A stretch of DNA of 6,758 nt from an uncultured Clostridium sp. (GTDB taxonomy: Bacteria; Bacillota; Clostridia; Lachnospirales; Lachnospiraceae). The DNA lies in the NCBI GenBank assembly GCA_905192625.1, contig CAJJLI010000112.1, forward strand, positions 1-6,758. Direction: 5' to 3'. The notes below the pieces were generated by a model. The model saw nothing but the letters and a program-made list of their open reading frames with translations. It did not search any database and was not told the DNA's origin. Positions within the stretch are counted from its first letter, which is position 1. Every line of letters starts with the position of its first letter. The position numbers and the translations under genes were made by a program. Shown one piece after another: positions 6,158-6,758 of the stretch.

Positions 6158-6166
6158 ATCATAGCA
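6158..6166 (-). promoter_or_regulatory. Extended -10 promoter for the YcxB-like/tsaE/tsaB/rimI operon
   Basis: On the minus strand TGC precedes TATGAT (6163-6158), a five-of-six match to TATAAT with the TGn extension. The -35 at 17 bases (ATAGAA) is poor, as is common for extended -10 promoters. The predicted start near 6151 leaves a leader of about 48 bases with the GGAGG site. A-rich direct repeats lie upstream at about -46 to -70. An alternative pairing is TTGTGA with TATGCT at 17 bases. Confidence 0.45.
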
Positions 6167-6196
6167 TATATTCTAATATATTCTATCACAATTTTC

Positions 6197-6221
6197 TTAT
6201 TTTTTAACTGTTATTTTTTAA
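6197..6221. repeat. Two 11-base A/T-tract direct repeats upstream of the operon promoter
   Basis: TTATTTTTTAA occurs at 6197-6207 and again at 6211-6221, a 14-base period (TTAAAAAATAA on the minus strand). They sit at roughly -46 to -70 relative to the predicted start, where A-tracts can act as an UP element or as a binding site. Confidence 0.45.
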
Positions 6222-6244
6222 AAGTATTAAGAAAACGAATCTTA

Positions 6245-6251
6245 CCTCCTT
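6245..6251 (-). other. Orphan AAGGAGG Shine-Dalgarno-like site
   Basis: A perfect AAGGAGG (minus strand) has no ATG, GTG or TTG at usable spacing. The nearest possible frame would need an ATT start and runs only nine codons. It lies between the terminator at 6385-6428 and the promoter at 6158-6166. It could be chance or the remains of a small gene. Confidence 0.3.
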
Positions 6252-6384
6252 CTTAAAGCCCTCTAATACTAATTGTACACGATAAATATACTTTTACACC
6301 TCCCCCCTTCTTTTTACAACAAAAACTTCAATTATTTACTATTCATACTCCTTGGAATACTCTATATGTACGCCAATCTAAATA

Positions 6385-6428
6385 AAAAACAGAAATGCCA
6401 AGGGGTTCCCCTCTACATTTCTGTTTTT
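6385..6428. terminator. Strong bidirectional intrinsic terminator
   Basis: Perfect 13-base arms AAAAACAGAAATG (6385-6397) and CATTTCTGTTTTT (6416-6428) enclose a second perfect stem, AGGGG/CCCCT (6401-6405 with 6408-6412). The minus strand reads out through TTTTTTATTT and the plus strand through TTTTT. It ends the transcript of the RibU-like gene about 140 bases after its stop and insulates the downstream operon. Confidence 0.88.
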
Positions 6429-6445
6429 CTGTAATCTTACACGCA

Positions 6446-6558
6446 ACTAAGGATTCTATAGAAATTTTCATTTCTATAAGTTTATATGATATAAATTGTT
6501 ATACATGAAATCCTTCTATTACAGCATGATGTACCTGTAATTTCAAAGAATCCTTAGT
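6446..6558 (-). other. Structured 113-base element: outer 12-base inverted repeat enclosing three smaller palindromes
   Basis: The outer arms ACTAAGGATTCT (6446-6457) and AGAATCCTTAGT (6547-6558) are perfectly complementary across 89 bases. Inside are a hairpin ATTACAG/CTGTAAT (6518-6541), a 15-base palindrome TTTATATGATATAAA (6481-6495) and a 9-pair hairpin at 6457-6478. The loop of that last hairpin is GAAA, a stable GNRA tetraloop, on the minus strand only. The whole could fold as a multi-branch RNA in the 3' untranslated part of the transporter transcript, just before the terminator. It matches no riboswitch or RNA family that I recognise. A MITE-like insertion is an alternative, but I see no target duplication. 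Confidence 0.45.
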
Positions 6559-6567
6559 ACTTCTCTA

Positions 6568-6758
6568 CTAATTGTTTTTCAATAAATAACTTATCTTCTT
6601 ATAAATCAGCATAGTTATAATGCTTACCATTGCATATTTAACAATATTAAATGGTGTTACACCGATTAGTATAAATGTTGACATATTGCTAATAAATTGA
6701 TTTTTACTCTTCAGTGCGGTAATCATCAATTTTTCCTGGGTCAAAGGGTACTTTGGTA
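6568..6758 (-). CDS. ECF transporter S component, RibU-like, C-terminal 62 residues (5' end off window)
   Basis: S components bind a vitamin in the membrane and work with the shared EcfT and EcfA ATPases to import it. The frame, read by hand, enters at the right edge and ends at TAG (6570-6568). The visible tail has a hydrophilic stretch (PKYPLTQEK), then FILIGVTPFNIVKYAM and VSIITMLIYKKISYLLKNN. The PFN-(x)2-K motif followed by a last membrane helix and a basic end closely resembles the C-terminus of the riboflavin-specific RibU/FmnP, which has LPFNMIKG at the same place. Riboflavin as substrate is therefore likely but rests on one motif. About 120-150 residues lie outside the window, as would any FMN riboswitch. 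Its transcript ends at the terminator at 6385-6428. Confidence 0.65.
   Translation of the reverse strand, partial: PKYPLTQEKLMITALKSKNQFISNMSTFILIGVTPFNIVKYAMVSIITMLIYKKISYLLKNN

Larger units (their letters stand above)
6103..6567. other. 465-base non-coding region between the transporter gene and the YcxB-like gene
   Basis: No credible gene lies here on either strand; the longest starts lack ribosome sites (for example a 22-codon plus-strand frame at 6367-6435 that runs through the terminator). Going in transcription direction it holds a paired element (6446-6558), a terminator (6385-6428), a G6 tract (6302-6307) with G-rich sequence, an orphan AAGGAGG (6245-6251), two 11-base direct repeats (6197-6221) and an extended -10 promoter (6158-6166). 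Confidence 0.6.

Noticed and set aside
6367..6435. A 22-codon plus-strand frame starting ATG TAC GCC
   Set aside because: It has no Shine-Dalgarno and runs straight through the terminator stem, so its openness is a by-product of the palindrome.
6446..6558. Reading the 12-base inverted repeat as an insertion sequence or MITE
   Set aside because: No flanking target duplication is visible, there is no transposase, and the internal nested hairpins fit an RNA better; kept as an alternative only.

Overview
The window comes from a low-GC Gram-positive bacterium, most probably a Clostridia member near Lachnospiraceae. The evidence is AT-rich codon use, strong AGGAGG-type ribosome sites, the methylerythritol phosphate gene ispD, an ECF vitamin-transporter component and a membrane-anchored hypothetical of a type I associate with Lachnospiraceae. 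Every gene I can support lies on the minus strand, so transcription runs from high to low coordinates. It looks like ordinary chromosomal housekeeping DNA. I see no insertion sequence, phage gene, CRISPR array, tRNA or rRNA.

In transcription order, the right edge (6758-6568) holds the last 62 codons of a RibU-like ECF transporter S component. It is followed by a densely paired stretch (6446-6558) and a strong bidirectional terminator (6385-6428). After a non-coding stretch with an extended -10 promoter (6158-6166) comes a compact run: a two-helix YcxB-like membrane protein (5596-6102), tsaE (5147-5581), tsaB (4423-5145) and rimI (3974-4408), with gaps of 14, 1 and 14 bases. A small four-cysteine putative zinc-binding protein (3665-3910) follows. 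It ends in a hairpin that overlaps its stop codon, and downstream lies a good promoter for rnz (2621-3535). Next are a membrane-anchored hypothetical with a GTG start (1978-2556), tsaD (745-1767) and the N-terminal part of ispD (575 to the left edge).

The core theme is tRNA maturation. TsaB, TsaD and TsaE are three of the four bacterial proteins that make N6-threonylcarbamoyladenosine (t6A) at position 37 of ANN-decoding tRNAs. RNase Z trims tRNA 3' ends. RimI, a ribosomal-protein N-acetyltransferase homologue, is a habitual genomic companion of tsaB and tsaD. TsaC/Sua5, the remaining t6A enzyme, is not in the window. IspD belongs to isoprenoid precursor synthesis and is probably only a neighbour.

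No clearly new system is visible. The parts most worth a second look are non-coding: the structured element behind the transporter gene, the long hairpin carrying a tiny SD-equipped ORF just before tsaD, and the hairpin at the end of the small cysteine protein gene. That uncharacterised protein, sitting between rimI and rnz, is the best candidate for a new tRNA- or ribosome-related factor.
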